Translations under genes and position numbers: made by a program
DNA from: Pseudocolwellia sp049933045
GTDB lineage: Bacteria > Pseudomonadota > Gammaproteobacteria > Enterobacterales > Alteromonadaceae
Direction of reading: 5' to 3'
Length of the DNA stretch: 64,000 nt
Assembly (NCBI RefSeq): GCF_049933045.1
Contig: NZ_CP187926.1
Span: forward strand, 2,356,001-2,420,000
Shown here: one piece after another, positions 46,459-55,700 of the stretch
Layout of the letters: each line of letters opens with the position of its first letter
How positions within the stretch are numbered: the first letter of the stretch is position 1
Notes under the pieces: generated by a model
The model's database searches: none
What the model saw: the letters and a program-made list of their open reading frames with translations, nothing else
What the model was told of the DNA's origin: nothing

Positions 46459-46695
46459 CCTTGTCAAAATCAATAACGCGGCATATGAGCCTTTAAATTC
46501 TCGCCCTTCGGGAGCTCATTAGCAAACTGATAACATCACAAAATTAAAAAAATATAGAATAACTATGTTTAATCAATTTTGCTTGTTCTAAGCTTGCTAA
46601 TGTAGTTCTAAGTTACTCAATAAATTAATCCGTTTGGTATTAAATAAACAGCCTTAAATATGAAGATAAAATTCTCGGCCGCAAGCGACCGAGTT

Positions 46696-47139
46696 TCAAA
46701 ACAAGTTCAGTTGATCGCTATTAATTTCTTTACCATCTAATTCGATTAACTGTTCTTGAACATATTTCCTGATAACTTCTTCTGTTGCGTTACCAATCGT
46801 TTCAACAAAAAAGCTTTGTGTCCATAATTTACCGCCCCAGAAATACTGCTTTTTAATTTCAGGATAAATTCTAAAAAACTCACGAGCAGTTATACTTTTA
46901 ATTATTTGCATAACATCGCTTGGCGACTGTTTAGGGATCCCTCTAATAACCATATGAATATGGTCACTCGGAATTTCTAACTCTACGATATCAATATCGT
47001 AGTCATATCCTACTTTTTGAATAATTGCTTTCATTGTTGAACGATAAGGTTCAATGAAGACTTTGTGTCGATACTTTGGTATCCACACAAAGTGGTACAT
47101 TAATCTAAAGACATGATGTGTATTTCTTTGAAGTTCCAT
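46696..47139 (-). CDS. tnpA: IS200-type Y1 transposase TnpA
   Basis: From ATG 47139 the protein has 147 residues. The HUH motif is HIH at 60-62 (SDHIHMVIRG) and the nucleophile tyrosine is Y126 (VIRKYVQEQ). The opening HHVFRLMYHFVWIPKYRHKV is characteristic of IS200/IS605 TnpA, which moves single-stranded DNA by hairpin recognition. The frame stays open 19 codons upstream through the leader hairpin, which is not coding. All key residues are present, so it may be active. Confidence 0.92.
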   Translation of the reverse strand: MELQRNTHHVFRLMYHFVWIPKYRHKVFIEPYRSTMKAIIQKVGYDYDIDIVELEIPSDHIHMVIRGIPKQSPSDVMQIIKSITAREFFRIYPEIKKQYFWGGKLWTQSFFVETIGNATEEVIRKYVQEQLIELDGKEINSDQLNLF

Positions 47140-47155
47140 ATGAAGAATAGCATTT

Positions 47156-47172
47156 ACTGGGGTCCCCCCAGT
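47156..47172 (-). promoter_or_regulatory. Leader hairpin of the IS200-type transposase gene
   Basis: ACTGGGG and CCCCAGT form a 7-bp GC-rich stem with a 3-nt loop 17 bp before the ATG. IS200 elements carry leader structures that limit transposase expression, and this is a candidate for that. Confidence 0.55.
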
Positions 47173-47351
47173 ATACACTATCCAGCACGGGGGCAAGCCC
47201 CCGAGATTTACGCTTCGCTAGTTAAATCTTGAGGGAAATAAAGCTGAAATTACCATGGAATATTGTGTTTATTAGGTATTTATCTGAGGTGTTTAGTTAA
47301 CGTAAGTTAGCACCTCCTCATAAGTACTAACTCACATTATTCAATCTAACG

Positions 47352-48035
47352 TTATTCGTCTTCAACAATAATAATATGTAAAACTTCAGGTCCGTGAGCG
47401 CCTTTCACTAACACACCTTCAATATCTGTTGTGCCACTAACGCCTGATATTAAACACATATTTCGTGGCGTTTGTTTTTTCTTAGCTATTTCATTTGCGA
47501 TAAGCGCGTAGTCATCCATGTAGTGAAGTATTTTTGACTTAGGTATAACGGCAATCAAATACAACGGAAGGAAGTTAAGTAAAATAGGCATTTCAGGACT
47601 CGAATGAGCAACAAATGAGCCCGTTTCCGCAACACCATATTCAGCCCAACATAGCCCTACTGTGTTATCTTTTTCAATATCTACGTCTATCGTAATGTCT
47701 TCCCAATCCAACGTATTGAGTTGTTCAACACCTTGCACTTTAAGTTCAGGCGGTAAATCATTTACATCAAAAAACTTTTTAACAGCATTAGGTAAAGTAT
47801 CAAGCGTTGAAATTTTCTCGCATGTTGTACCAATAACTAAACCTGCTTCAATTCTTAACATTAACGCTTCAGTAGCGTCTGCAGACATTAATTGAGGACG
47901 TGCAAATTCACTTTCTTTTAAAAGCTCAAGCGCTTCATCTTCAATAGTTTTCACATCGGCTGAAACCGTTGGTTTTGCAGCTTGAATAGCACTAAATATT
48001 TTTTCTCTACTCATATCGCTTATTTGTTTATTCAT
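47352..48035 (-). CDS. lutC: L-lactate oxidation complex subunit LutC (LUD domain)
   Basis: The 227-residue protein is an LUD-domain protein, the third subunit of the LutABC lactate oxidase system. Typical sequence includes VGLCWAEYGVAETGSFVAHSS in the central region and ISGVSGTTDIEGVLVKGAHGP near the C-terminus. It starts 3 bp after the lutB stop with GGAG inside the lutB end, indicating tight coupling. It is the last gene of the operon; the IS200-type element lies about 150 bp downstream. Confidence 0.92.
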   Translation of the reverse strand: MNKQISDMSREKIFSAIQAAKPTVSADVKTIEDEALELLKESEFARPQLMSADATEALMLRIEAGLVIGTTCEKISTLDTLPNAVKKFFDVNDLPPELKVQGVEQLNTLDWEDITIDVDIEKDNTVGLCWAEYGVAETGSFVAHSSPEMPILLNFLPLYLIAVIPKSKILHYMDDYALIANEIAKKKQTPRNMCLISGVSGTTDIEGVLVKGAHGPEVLHIIIVEDE

Positions 48036-48038
48036 GAT

Positions 48039-49463
48039 TTACGCTCCATCACTTTTCGATTTTTTCATTTTTTTATATTGATGCATAAACGTTGTTGTTT
48101 CTGGTTCAATCAAGTCTCGGTTGCGTGTCCAACCTGAGGTAAATGGCATGTATTTGATCCAACCATTACGGCTAAATATTTTCATAAAAACAAGACTGCA
48201 AGATGAGAACAGTTGAAACAGTTGAGGTCTTTTAGCTAGAACACCGAAAAATTTAACAACAAAGCGATTGGTTAAAGGTTCATACTTTTTCTCCCACGAT
48301 TGTGCGCGCAGCGAGCGTAATAATTTAGGAAGAGGAATATTAACAGGACAAACATCTTCACAACGCCCGTTCATGGTACAAGCATGAGTTTGCTTGTTGG
48401 CGACTTCAAGGCTTTGTAAATGAGGCGTAAGTACCGAGCCCATAGGCCCAGGATATACAGAACCATAAGCATGTCCGCCAATATGTTTGTATACCACACA
48501 ATGATTCATACAAGCTCCGCAACGAATACAGCGCAGCATTTCTTCCATGCCTTCTGCCAGCATTTTTGTTCGGCCGTTATCCACTAATACAATGTGACAT
48601 TCTTCAGGTCCGTCAGCATCGTTCTTTCTTTTGGGGCCATTATGAAAAGTTATATATTGCGTTATATCTGCACCCGTAGCTGAGCGCGTTAATAAACGTA
48701 ATAAAGGAATAGCATGTGCCATTGATGGTACGAGCTTTTCAATACCGGCAGTAACTATATGTACTTTAGGTGGCGTGATTGTAAGTTCAGCATTACCTTC
48801 GTTAGTTACCGTACAGGTTGAGCCACTGTCGGCAAGTAAGAAGTTAGAGCCACTAATACCAATATCAGATGTTAAAAACTTAGTACGTAAATCTCGTCGT
48901 GCACTTCTTACCAAATCGGTAATTTCTTCAGAGTAAGTTGGGTCGGTATGAAACTCTCTAAAAAGCTTAACAACGTCTTCCCTACTTCTGTGCATAGCAG
49001 GCCAAATAATATGAGATGGCGGATCGCCTGCAAGTTGAATGATATGTTCGGCAAGATCGGTTTCAATTCGCTCCATGTCTGAATTATCAAAAGCATGGGT
49101 TAAGCCAATTTCTTCACCCAACATTGATTTACTGCGAGTCACTTTTTTTGCTTTATGCTCGCGGCATATATCTAAAACTATTTTTGAAGCTTCTTCAGCA
49201 GTACTCGCCCAATGAACAATAGTACCTTGAGCTTTGGCATTTTTTTCAAATTCAGCTAAATAATGATCCATATACTTAATGGTATGGTCTTTAACTTTTT
49301 GTCCCTGCGTTCTCGCCTTTTCAAACTCAGGAAAATTTGCAATGGCATCGGTACGTTTTGCTTCTGCTTTGTCTGTTGTGCGTCTGATGATCATTTTCAA
49401 ATCAGGTTGCGCTAAAGCCTCAGTAACATTTTGAGTGAAGTTTTCAGGTTTATTAGCTTGCAT
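48039..49463 (-). CDS. lutB: L-lactate oxidation complex subunit LutB (iron-sulfur protein)
   Basis: A 474-residue iron-sulfur protein with an N-terminal LUD domain (KVTRSKSMLGEEIGL near residue 110) and two [4Fe-4S] ferredoxin-type motifs, CIRCGACMNHCVVY near 315 and CTMNGRCEDVCPVNIP near 365. It passes electrons from lactate oxidation, probably to quinone. It overlaps lutA by 11 bp and has TAGGAG before its ATG. Length matches Bacillus and Shewanella homologues. Confidence 0.95.
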   Translation of the reverse strand: MQANKPENFTQNVTEALAQPDLKMIIRRTTDKAEAKRTDAIANFPEFEKARTQGQKVKDHTIKYMDHYLAEFEKNAKAQGTIVHWASTAEEASKIVLDICREHKAKKVTRSKSMLGEEIGLTHAFDNSDMERIETDLAEHIIQLAGDPPSHIIWPAMHRSREDVVKLFREFHTDPTYSEEITDLVRSARRDLRTKFLTSDIGISGSNFLLADSGSTCTVTNEGNAELTITPPKVHIVTAGIEKLVPSMAHAIPLLRLLTRSATGADITQYITFHNGPKRKNDADGPEECHIVLVDNGRTKMLAEGMEEMLRCIRCGACMNHCVVYKHIGGHAYGSVYPGPMGSVLTPHLQSLEVANKQTHACTMNGRCEDVCPVNIPLPKLLRSLRAQSWEKKYEPLTNRFVVKFFGVLAKRPQLFQLFSSCSLVFMKIFSRNGWIKYMPFTSGWTRNRDLIEPETTTFMHQYKKMKKSKSDGA

Positions 49464-50277
49464 CGTTAGCTCCTAAAATCTTTGGCGCTAAACCAGCCAA
49501 AACTTCAGCCGTATGCAATGCTGTTATTTTTTTGTTGCCTTCTCTGTTGAGTTTACCGGCTATGTTCATTAAACAGCCCATATCGCCACCAAGAAGATAA
49601 TCCGCATCAGCAGCAACAACATTTTCTACTTTTTCACTCACAATAGCATTTGAGATGTCTGAGTATTTAACACAAAATGTTCCGCCAAAACCACAACATT
49701 CAGAATGACCATTTAATGGTTTATGTTTCAAACCTTTAACAGTTGAAAGCATTTTTCTTGGCTGCTCGTAAACATTAAGAGATCGGTAACCAGAGCAGCT
49801 ATCGTGATAAGTAAAAGTACCATCAAGTTCAACACCATCAGGTTGGAATTTACATACATCAACTAAAAATGAGAGTAGTTCATGGGTTCTATCTGCCAAG
49901 TGTTGAGCTCTAGCTTGCCAACCGGGCTGATCTTTAAATACTTCTATAAAGTTCTTTTTGATCATTGATGCACATGAACCCGAAGGTAAAACAACATAAT
50001 CAAATTCTTCAAACTGCTCAATAATTTGATAAGCAATTTGACGTGTTCCTTCATCATCACCTGAATTGAATGCGGGTTGTCCACAACACGACTGAGAGGT
50101 AGGTACTTCAACAGTACACCCTGCCTGCTCAAGCAGAGTAATAGAAGCAAAGCCAACTGAAGGACGCATTGTATTTACCAAGCAGGTAACAAATAGCCCG
50201 ACTCTTTTCTCTGAAATATTTAAACATTCAATCGTATTGGATTGATTCGCGTCAGTATAATTATTTTTTTCAGACAT
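49453..50277 (-). CDS. lutA: L-lactate oxidation complex subunit LutA (CCG-domain protein)
   Basis: The 274-residue protein carries two CCG domains: SQSCCGQPAFNSGDDE near residue 63 and HSECCGFGGTFCVKYSD near residue 195, the cysteine-rich motif of heterodisulfide-reductase and glycolate/lactate oxidase subunits. It is the first gene of lutABC. The N-terminal 20 residues before ISEKRVGLFVTC are longer than usual, so a later start is possible. No lactate permease or D-lactate dehydrogenase gene is adjacent. Confidence 0.94.
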   Translation of the reverse strand: MSEKNNYTDANQSNTIECLNISEKRVGLFVTCLVNTMRPSVGFASITLLEQAGCTVEVPTSQSCCGQPAFNSGDDEGTRQIAYQIIEQFEEFDYVVLPSGSCASMIKKNFIEVFKDQPGWQARAQHLADRTHELLSFLVDVCKFQPDGVELDGTFTYHDSCSGYRSLNVYEQPRKMLSTVKGLKHKPLNGHSECCGFGGTFCVKYSDISNAIVSEKVENVVAADADYLLGGDMGCLMNIAGKLNREGNKKITALHTAEVLAGLAPKILGANDAS

Positions 50278-50555
50278 TTACTCGCCCTTATTCTACGAAG
50301 GTGATTTGGATATAAATCACATATCCATACTTAATCTATTTACTAAGAAATAAACATAATCGGTGTTGTAGCCTTATATGATTTATAAAGGCGTATTGTC
50401 GAAAGTATAGTAGCATTCGAAAATATAGGGATAAGGTAACTATTTGAACATCCCTCATATTATCTACGATATAAGCAATATACTCTTTTGATATTTAGGT
50501 GTATATTCGCAATAGAAGAACAAACTATTTCCATTTTAAGCATAATGAGTTGTAT

Positions 50556-51461
50556 ATGAACGGTGCGTCTGAGTTAGCTATTTTTGCTGTAGTAGTAGAA
50601 GAGAAGTCTTTCAGTCTGGCAGCTCAAAAAACAGGTTTATCCAAAACCGTTGTTAGTAAAAAAATATCGGCACTAGAAAAACAATTAAATACACAGTTAC
50701 TTTATAGAACCACAAGAAAACTTAGTCTTACTGACGCAGGTAAATTACTTTATAAACATGCAAAAGGTATTAACCAGCAAGCAAATGATGCTTTTACCGC
50801 GGTTAACGAGTTATCTAAAGAAGTTTCTGGTCATATTACAATGTCTGTACCGACCATTTCAGGTGAGCTCTTACTGGCAGAGTTAGTATCAAGTTTTTGC
50901 AAAACCTACCCAAAAATCACCATTGAATTAAGACTTGAAAATAAGCTAGTTGATTTAGTTGAAGATGTTATTGATTTAGCTATTAGAACAGCTGTACTAG
51001 AGGATTCTTCCCTTATAGCTGTGCATTTATTGGGGTCTAAGTGGGTTGTATGTGCATCACCCGAGTACTTAAAATCGAATGAAGCATTAAATACAATTGA
51101 AGATCTGAAACGCCATAACTGTCTTTGCTACGATCTACAAGCAAACGGTAGTAATGAGTGGCGCTTTGATGACAATGGCGAGCAAAAATCAATATTAGTA
51201 AAAGGTAGTCTGTCTTCAAATAATGCTTATTCGTTAAAAAAAGCGGCGTTAAACGATATTGGTATTATTTATGTACCTAAATGTAGTGTTTACGAAGAAT
51301 TAGAAGCGGGTTTACTTGTTAATGTACTACATGATTATAAAGCGCGTTCGTTAGGCGTTTTTGCTGTTTATCCATATACACGATATAAACCAGAAAAAAT
51401 AACATTATTGATTGATCATATTAAGCAAGGGTATCTAGCTCTCGCTCATTATTTTGAATAA
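50556..51461 (+). CDS. LysR-family transcriptional regulator
   Basis: ATG 50556 gives 301 residues; a GTG at 50499 would add 19 atypical ones. The helix-turn-helix is SFSLAAQKTGLSKTVVSKKI (about residues 19-38), followed by a LysR substrate domain ending in a CrgA-like pattern (VFAVYPYTRYKPEKITLLID). It is divergent from lutABC with a 278-bp gap, so it is a plausible regulator of lactate oxidation, though this is inferred from position alone. Confidence 0.9.
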   Translation: MNGASELAIFAVVVEEKSFSLAAQKTGLSKTVVSKKISALEKQLNTQLLYRTTRKLSLTDAGKLLYKHAKGINQQANDAFTAVNELSKEVSGHITMSVPTISGELLLAELVSSFCKTYPKITIELRLENKLVDLVEDVIDLAIRTAVLEDSSLIAVHLLGSKWVVCASPEYLKSNEALNTIEDLKRHNCLCYDLQANGSNEWRFDDNGEQKSILVKGSLSSNNAYSLKKAALNDIGIIYVPKCSVYEELEAGLLVNVLHDYKARSLGVFAVYPYTRYKPEKITLLIDHIKQGYLALAHYFE

Positions 51462-51622
51462 TAAAACGAATAATGTAAAGCCTTTATCGTATAGTTTTAT
51501 ATAAGGTATTTGAAAAGCTAAAACCATACTGTAGATGTCATTCGTTTCATTACAAATTATTGCTGATTCAGTGATAAATAAAATCCAATAGAATATTTGT
51601 TTTCTCTCACCACTCCTTTCTC

Positions 51623-51656
51623 GATTGTCGATGCAGCTAATATTGCATCGACAATC
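51623..51656. terminator. Strong inverted repeat between convergent genes
   Basis: Perfect 13-bp arms GATTGTCGATGCA and TGCATCGACAATC with an 8-nt loop, between the LysR gene and the czcD-like gene. There is little T run on either side, so it is a probable but unproven terminator. Confidence 0.55.
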
Positions 51657-51730
51657 AATTTCTAATCTTAGTTACTGTTATTTTAGTACTTCCTTTACGG
51701 CGAAAAATTAGCTATCTCATTTCAAAGTAT

Positions 51731-52657
51731 TTATTTTCTATTTTGAATATCATAACAGTTATTTTCATAAGCATGATTAGGACTATTTTCTATTGTGGAA
51801 TGGTGTATGCCATATTTTTCTTTAAGAAGATCTTTAATAGGATTGAGGTCGTACACTGAGTTTGATGGTGTAAACGCTAAGCTTGTTTCAAGGAATATTT
51901 CTTTATCATCAAGCTGCCATACATGCAGGTGCCACACTTTTGTAACCACGTCTAAACTTTCAAGTTCTGCACTTAGTTTATCAATATCGATATTTTCAGG
52001 TACGGCTTGCATCAAAATAATCATGGTTTCTTTAGCCAAACTATATCCGTGATAAATCACATAGAATGAGATAGCAATCGTTGCGAGTAAATCGACTATA
52101 TACCACTGATATAAAATAATAAGGCTACCTGCAATAATCACAACAACGGACGCTAATGCATCTGACATGTTATGAATAAATACGGCTTTTAAATTTAAAT
52201 TATCTTTAGCGCCAGATTTATAGGTAAGCCATGCGGTTACAGCATCAATGATGAGTGCGATTGATGCAATCCAAACGACTATCCAACCATCTACAGGTTG
52301 TGGATTGAAAAATTTACTTATCGCTTCGTATATAAGATACAAGCCAACAATAATAAGCGTTGTGCTATTTATTAATGCACCTAATATTTCAGCTCTTTTA
52401 AAACCAAACGTCATTTTACTGTTAGCTGGTTTTCTGGCAATTTTTCTTGCAAATATGGCAATTAAAATTGCTCCAGCATCACTCAAGTTATGTAATGCAT
52501 CAGCGATAAGAGAGAGGCTACCTGATAAAATACCACCAATGATTTGAACAATAGTTAATAAGATATTAATAAATACGGCTAAATTTAATTTGCCATCATG
52601 TTGATGAGCATGGCTGTGCCCGTGGCTATGGCTATGATGATTGTGACTATTTGACAT
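51731..52657 (-). CDS. Cation diffusion facilitator, zinc efflux (CzcD/ZitB-like)
   Basis: The 308-residue inner-membrane antiporter has a His-rich N-terminus (HNHHSHSHGHSHAHQHD), six helices and a C-terminal cytoplasmic domain. Zinc-site residues appear as HNLSDAGA in TM2 and HNMSDALA in TM5, the H-x-x-x-D pattern of zinc-preferring CDF proteins. It lies downstream of czcICBA in the same direction, as czcD does in Cupriavidus, separated by 125 bp with a hairpin. It should export zinc (and perhaps Cd or Co) from the cytoplasm. Confidence 0.93.
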   Translation of the reverse strand: MSNSHNHHSHSHGHSHAHQHDGKLNLAVFINILLTIVQIIGGILSGSLSLIADALHNLSDAGAILIAIFARKIARKPANSKMTFGFKRAEILGALINSTTLIIVGLYLIYEAISKFFNPQPVDGWIVVWIASIALIIDAVTAWLTYKSGAKDNLNLKAVFIHNMSDALASVVVIIAGSLIILYQWYIVDLLATIAISFYVIYHGYSLAKETMIILMQAVPENIDIDKLSAELESLDVVTKVWHLHVWQLDDKEIFLETSLAFTPSNSVYDLNPIKDLLKEKYGIHHSTIENSPNHAYENNCYDIQNRK

Positions 52658-52691
52658 ACTTTGTACCTATTAAGCTTGTTTGATACAGGAA

Positions 52692-52743
52692 TAATCCACA
52701 TCACAACTTGCAATGAAGAATGTGCAATGTGCAATGTGGATTA
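52692..52743. repeat. Inverted repeat with internal TGTGCAA direct repeats
   Basis: TAATCCACAT and ATGTGGATTA (10 bp) enclose a stretch containing two TGTGCAA copies. It lies between the czcA end and the czcD start. It may act as a processing or termination structure; no clear T run follows. Confidence 0.5.
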
Positions 52744-52781
52744 AATATTTAATGAGTTAGCTACTTAATTCTATCAATAAA

Positions 52782-55700
52782 TTAGGCACTTAACTCTTTA
52801 ATCTTCTCTTTTGAAAACCTGCTATATAAAACAGGTAGAACAAAAAGCGTTAGCAAGGTTGCTGTTACTAAACCTCCAACAATTACAGTTGCTAACGGTC
52901 TTTGTATTTCAGCTCCCACACCATTTGACATTAACATGGGGATTAACCCTAATGCTGATGTGATGGCTGTCATTAGCACAGGTCTTAAGCGTGAAGTAGC
53001 GCCTTCGAATACAGCCTTCGAACTATCTATTCCATCGGCTATTAGTTTATTAATACTTTCAACCATAACCACGCCATTTAATACAGCAACACCAAATAAG
53101 GTAATAAAGCCCACAGCGCTAGGTACTGATAAATATTGGCCTGAAATATACAGAGCGAAAACGCCGCCGATAACGGCCAATGGTACATTCACTAAAATAA
53201 GCAGTGCTTGTCCAACCGAGCCAAAAGCAAAATAAAGTAATAACGCTATTAACACCAAAGATAGAGGCACAACAACGGAAAGCTTTTTCTGTGCTCGTTC
53301 TTGGTTTTCATACTGACCACCTATCGAGATTGAATATCCTGCTGGCAAGTCAACTTTTTCCTCTACCATAGCTTTAATGTCTGTAACCACACTACCCATA
53401 TCACGACCTTGTACATTGGCTTGAATAACCACTCGTCGCTGCACATCATCTCGTCTAACTTGAGGTGGTCCTGACTCATAGGTGACTGATGCAACATCGC
53501 CTAAACGCACCCAAGTGCCGCTAGGAGATTTTAGTCTAATATCAGCAATAGCATCTTTGCTTTTACGATATTCCTCTTCAATTCGAACATAAATATCGTA
53601 TCGCTCATTACCATTAATAATTTGACCTGCAGCAACGCCACCAATTCCATCTTTAACCACATCCATTACATCACCAACGGCTAAACCGAAACGTGATAGT
53701 TGCTGTCTGTCAGGCGATATAACCAGTTGAGCTTCACCTACAATTTGCTCTAATGCAACATCTCGAGCACCTTCTATGGTTTTAATAACACGCTCAATTT
53801 CTTGACCTTTTTGTGCTAATACATCTAATTCAGGACCAAAGAGTTTTATTGCAAGCTGTGCTTTAACACCCGATAGTAATTCATCAACCCGTGTTGCGAT
53901 TGGCTGTGAAAAGTTTAAGAGTAATCCAGGATAATCTTCCAAGCTACGTTCCATCAAATCTTGAAGTTCATAGCGATTTGAAGCGCTCGTCCACTCAGAA
54001 ACTGGCTTTAGTCCGATATATATTTCTATATTGTTTACAGGTTCTGGATCGCCTCCTATTTCTGCACGTCCTATACGACTTAACGCGTAAGTGACTTCAG
54101 GAAACGCCATTAACTTTTCTTCAAGAATAGGAGATACGCTAAGTGCTGTTTCTAAACTTGCCGATGGAGCTAATGTTGCTCTTAAATTGATAGTGCCCTC
54201 CTCTAGTTCTGGCACAAATTCTGTACCTATTTGAGGAATAGTGATCAGCGCTGAAATAAGTAAAACAACGGATGCTACCACTACAATCTTAGTATTATTT
54301 AAAGCGACTTTTAAGCCTTTTCGATAAAGCTTATCAAGTGGTTTAAGTACAAAGCTTTCTCTTTCTTTAACGCCTTTTTTAAACATAAAGGTAGCTAATG
54401 CAGGAACAACAAACAATGCAACCGCGATAGCAGAAACTACAGCTAAAATAATGCTTATCGCCATCGGCTGAAATAACTTAGCTTCAACACCTTCAAAACT
54501 AAAAAGTGGAGTGAAAACTACAAGTATTATCGCTGCAGCAAAAAATATAGGTCTTGCGACTTCTTTTCCTGCGTCTTTTAAACGTAGCTCTATACTATGG
54601 TTGTTGCATTCAATTGGCTGATGCTTTTCATCGGTTGTTGAGCTTTGTTTTTCAGAATGATTAAGTTTTTGAGCCTGTTCAACATCGGTAAGATCAGGTT
54701 TATTAAGATGCTTAAACATATTTTCAACCATGACGACAGAGCCATCTACTAACATGCCTATAGCAACGGCTATACCACCGAGTGACATTAAGTTTGCTGA
54801 AATGCCCCACCACGCCATGATCATTAATGCGATCCCGATTGAGATAGGTATCGAGATAAGTACAAGCAGCGTTGCGCGTATATTCATTAAAAATAACGCC
54901 AGTACAATCGCGATAAATATAAAAGCCAATGCTAACGCTTCAACTACTGTATTTACAGCTTGCTCAATTAAATCAGCTTGGTCGTAAAAGGCTTCAAAAC
55001 GTACACCATCAGGCAATGCTTGACGGATCAATGCTATTCTTTCGTTAACGCCATCAATCGTCGCTTTTGTATTGGATCCCATGCGTTTTAGTACAATGCC
55101 TGAAACTACTTCACCTAGCTTTTCTATATCGCCGTGTTCATCTCGACGAGTCATAGTGGCTGCGCCTTGACGGATCTCACTGCCCATAACAATCTTAGCG
55201 ACGTCTGAAACCATAACGACTGTGCCACCAACGGTTTTAACGGGTACTTGTGAAATATCCTTAATACCTTCATCACCGCTTTTAAACCAACCAGTTCCTC
55301 GAATAACGAGTTGTTCTTGACCTCGATTCATATACCAGCCACCAACATTAGCGTTGTTAACATCTAATGCATGCACAACATCGTCTTGGGTTAGTTCATA
55401 AGACAATAACTTAGAAGGGTCTACATTGACTTGATATTGCTTAACATTTCCACCAAACGATAAAACATCGGTTACGCCGTCAACAGGCATAATTAATAAT
55501 TTAACAATCCAGTCGTTCAAGCTTCTTAAGGTCGTAGAATCATAACCAGAGTATTTATCGGCAATAAGAAGATACTGATAAATTTGTCCTAAACCTGATG
55601 TATTTGGTCCCATTTCAGGTGTTCCTACGCCATCAGGAATAAACTCTTTAGCCGCTTGTAATCGTTCAAAAACAAGCTGTCGAGCAAAATAGATATCTGT

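Larger units (their letters stand above)
46278..46640. mobile_element. MITE family 1, long copy (363 bp) carrying two hairpin modules
   Basis: It has the same perfect 23-bp terminal inverted repeats as the copy at 26401-26666 and near-identical body sequence, but carries two extra blocks of 49 and 48 bp (46334-46382 and 46411-46458) absent from the short copy. Both blocks end with the palindrome CCTACATCCATGTAGG. There is no coding capacity. An IS200-type element lies 34 bp beyond its right end. Confidence 0.85.
46674..47205 (-). mobile_element. IS200-type insertion sequence
   Basis: A single Y1 transposase gene lies between matching subterminal hairpins. Read on the minus strand, the left one is CTCGGGGGCTTGCCCCCG (47188-47205) and the right one CTCGGTCGCTTGCGGCCGAG (46674-46693); they share the CTCGG...GCTTGC design. 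A third hairpin (47156-47172) lies just before the start codon. There is no accessory tnpB. The true cleavage ends lie slightly outside these hairpins and cannot be fixed from one copy. Confidence 0.82.

Noticed and set aside
46696..47139. REP-associated transposase (RAYT) assignment
   Set aside because: The N-terminal sequence and the paired end hairpins are those of IS200-type elements.
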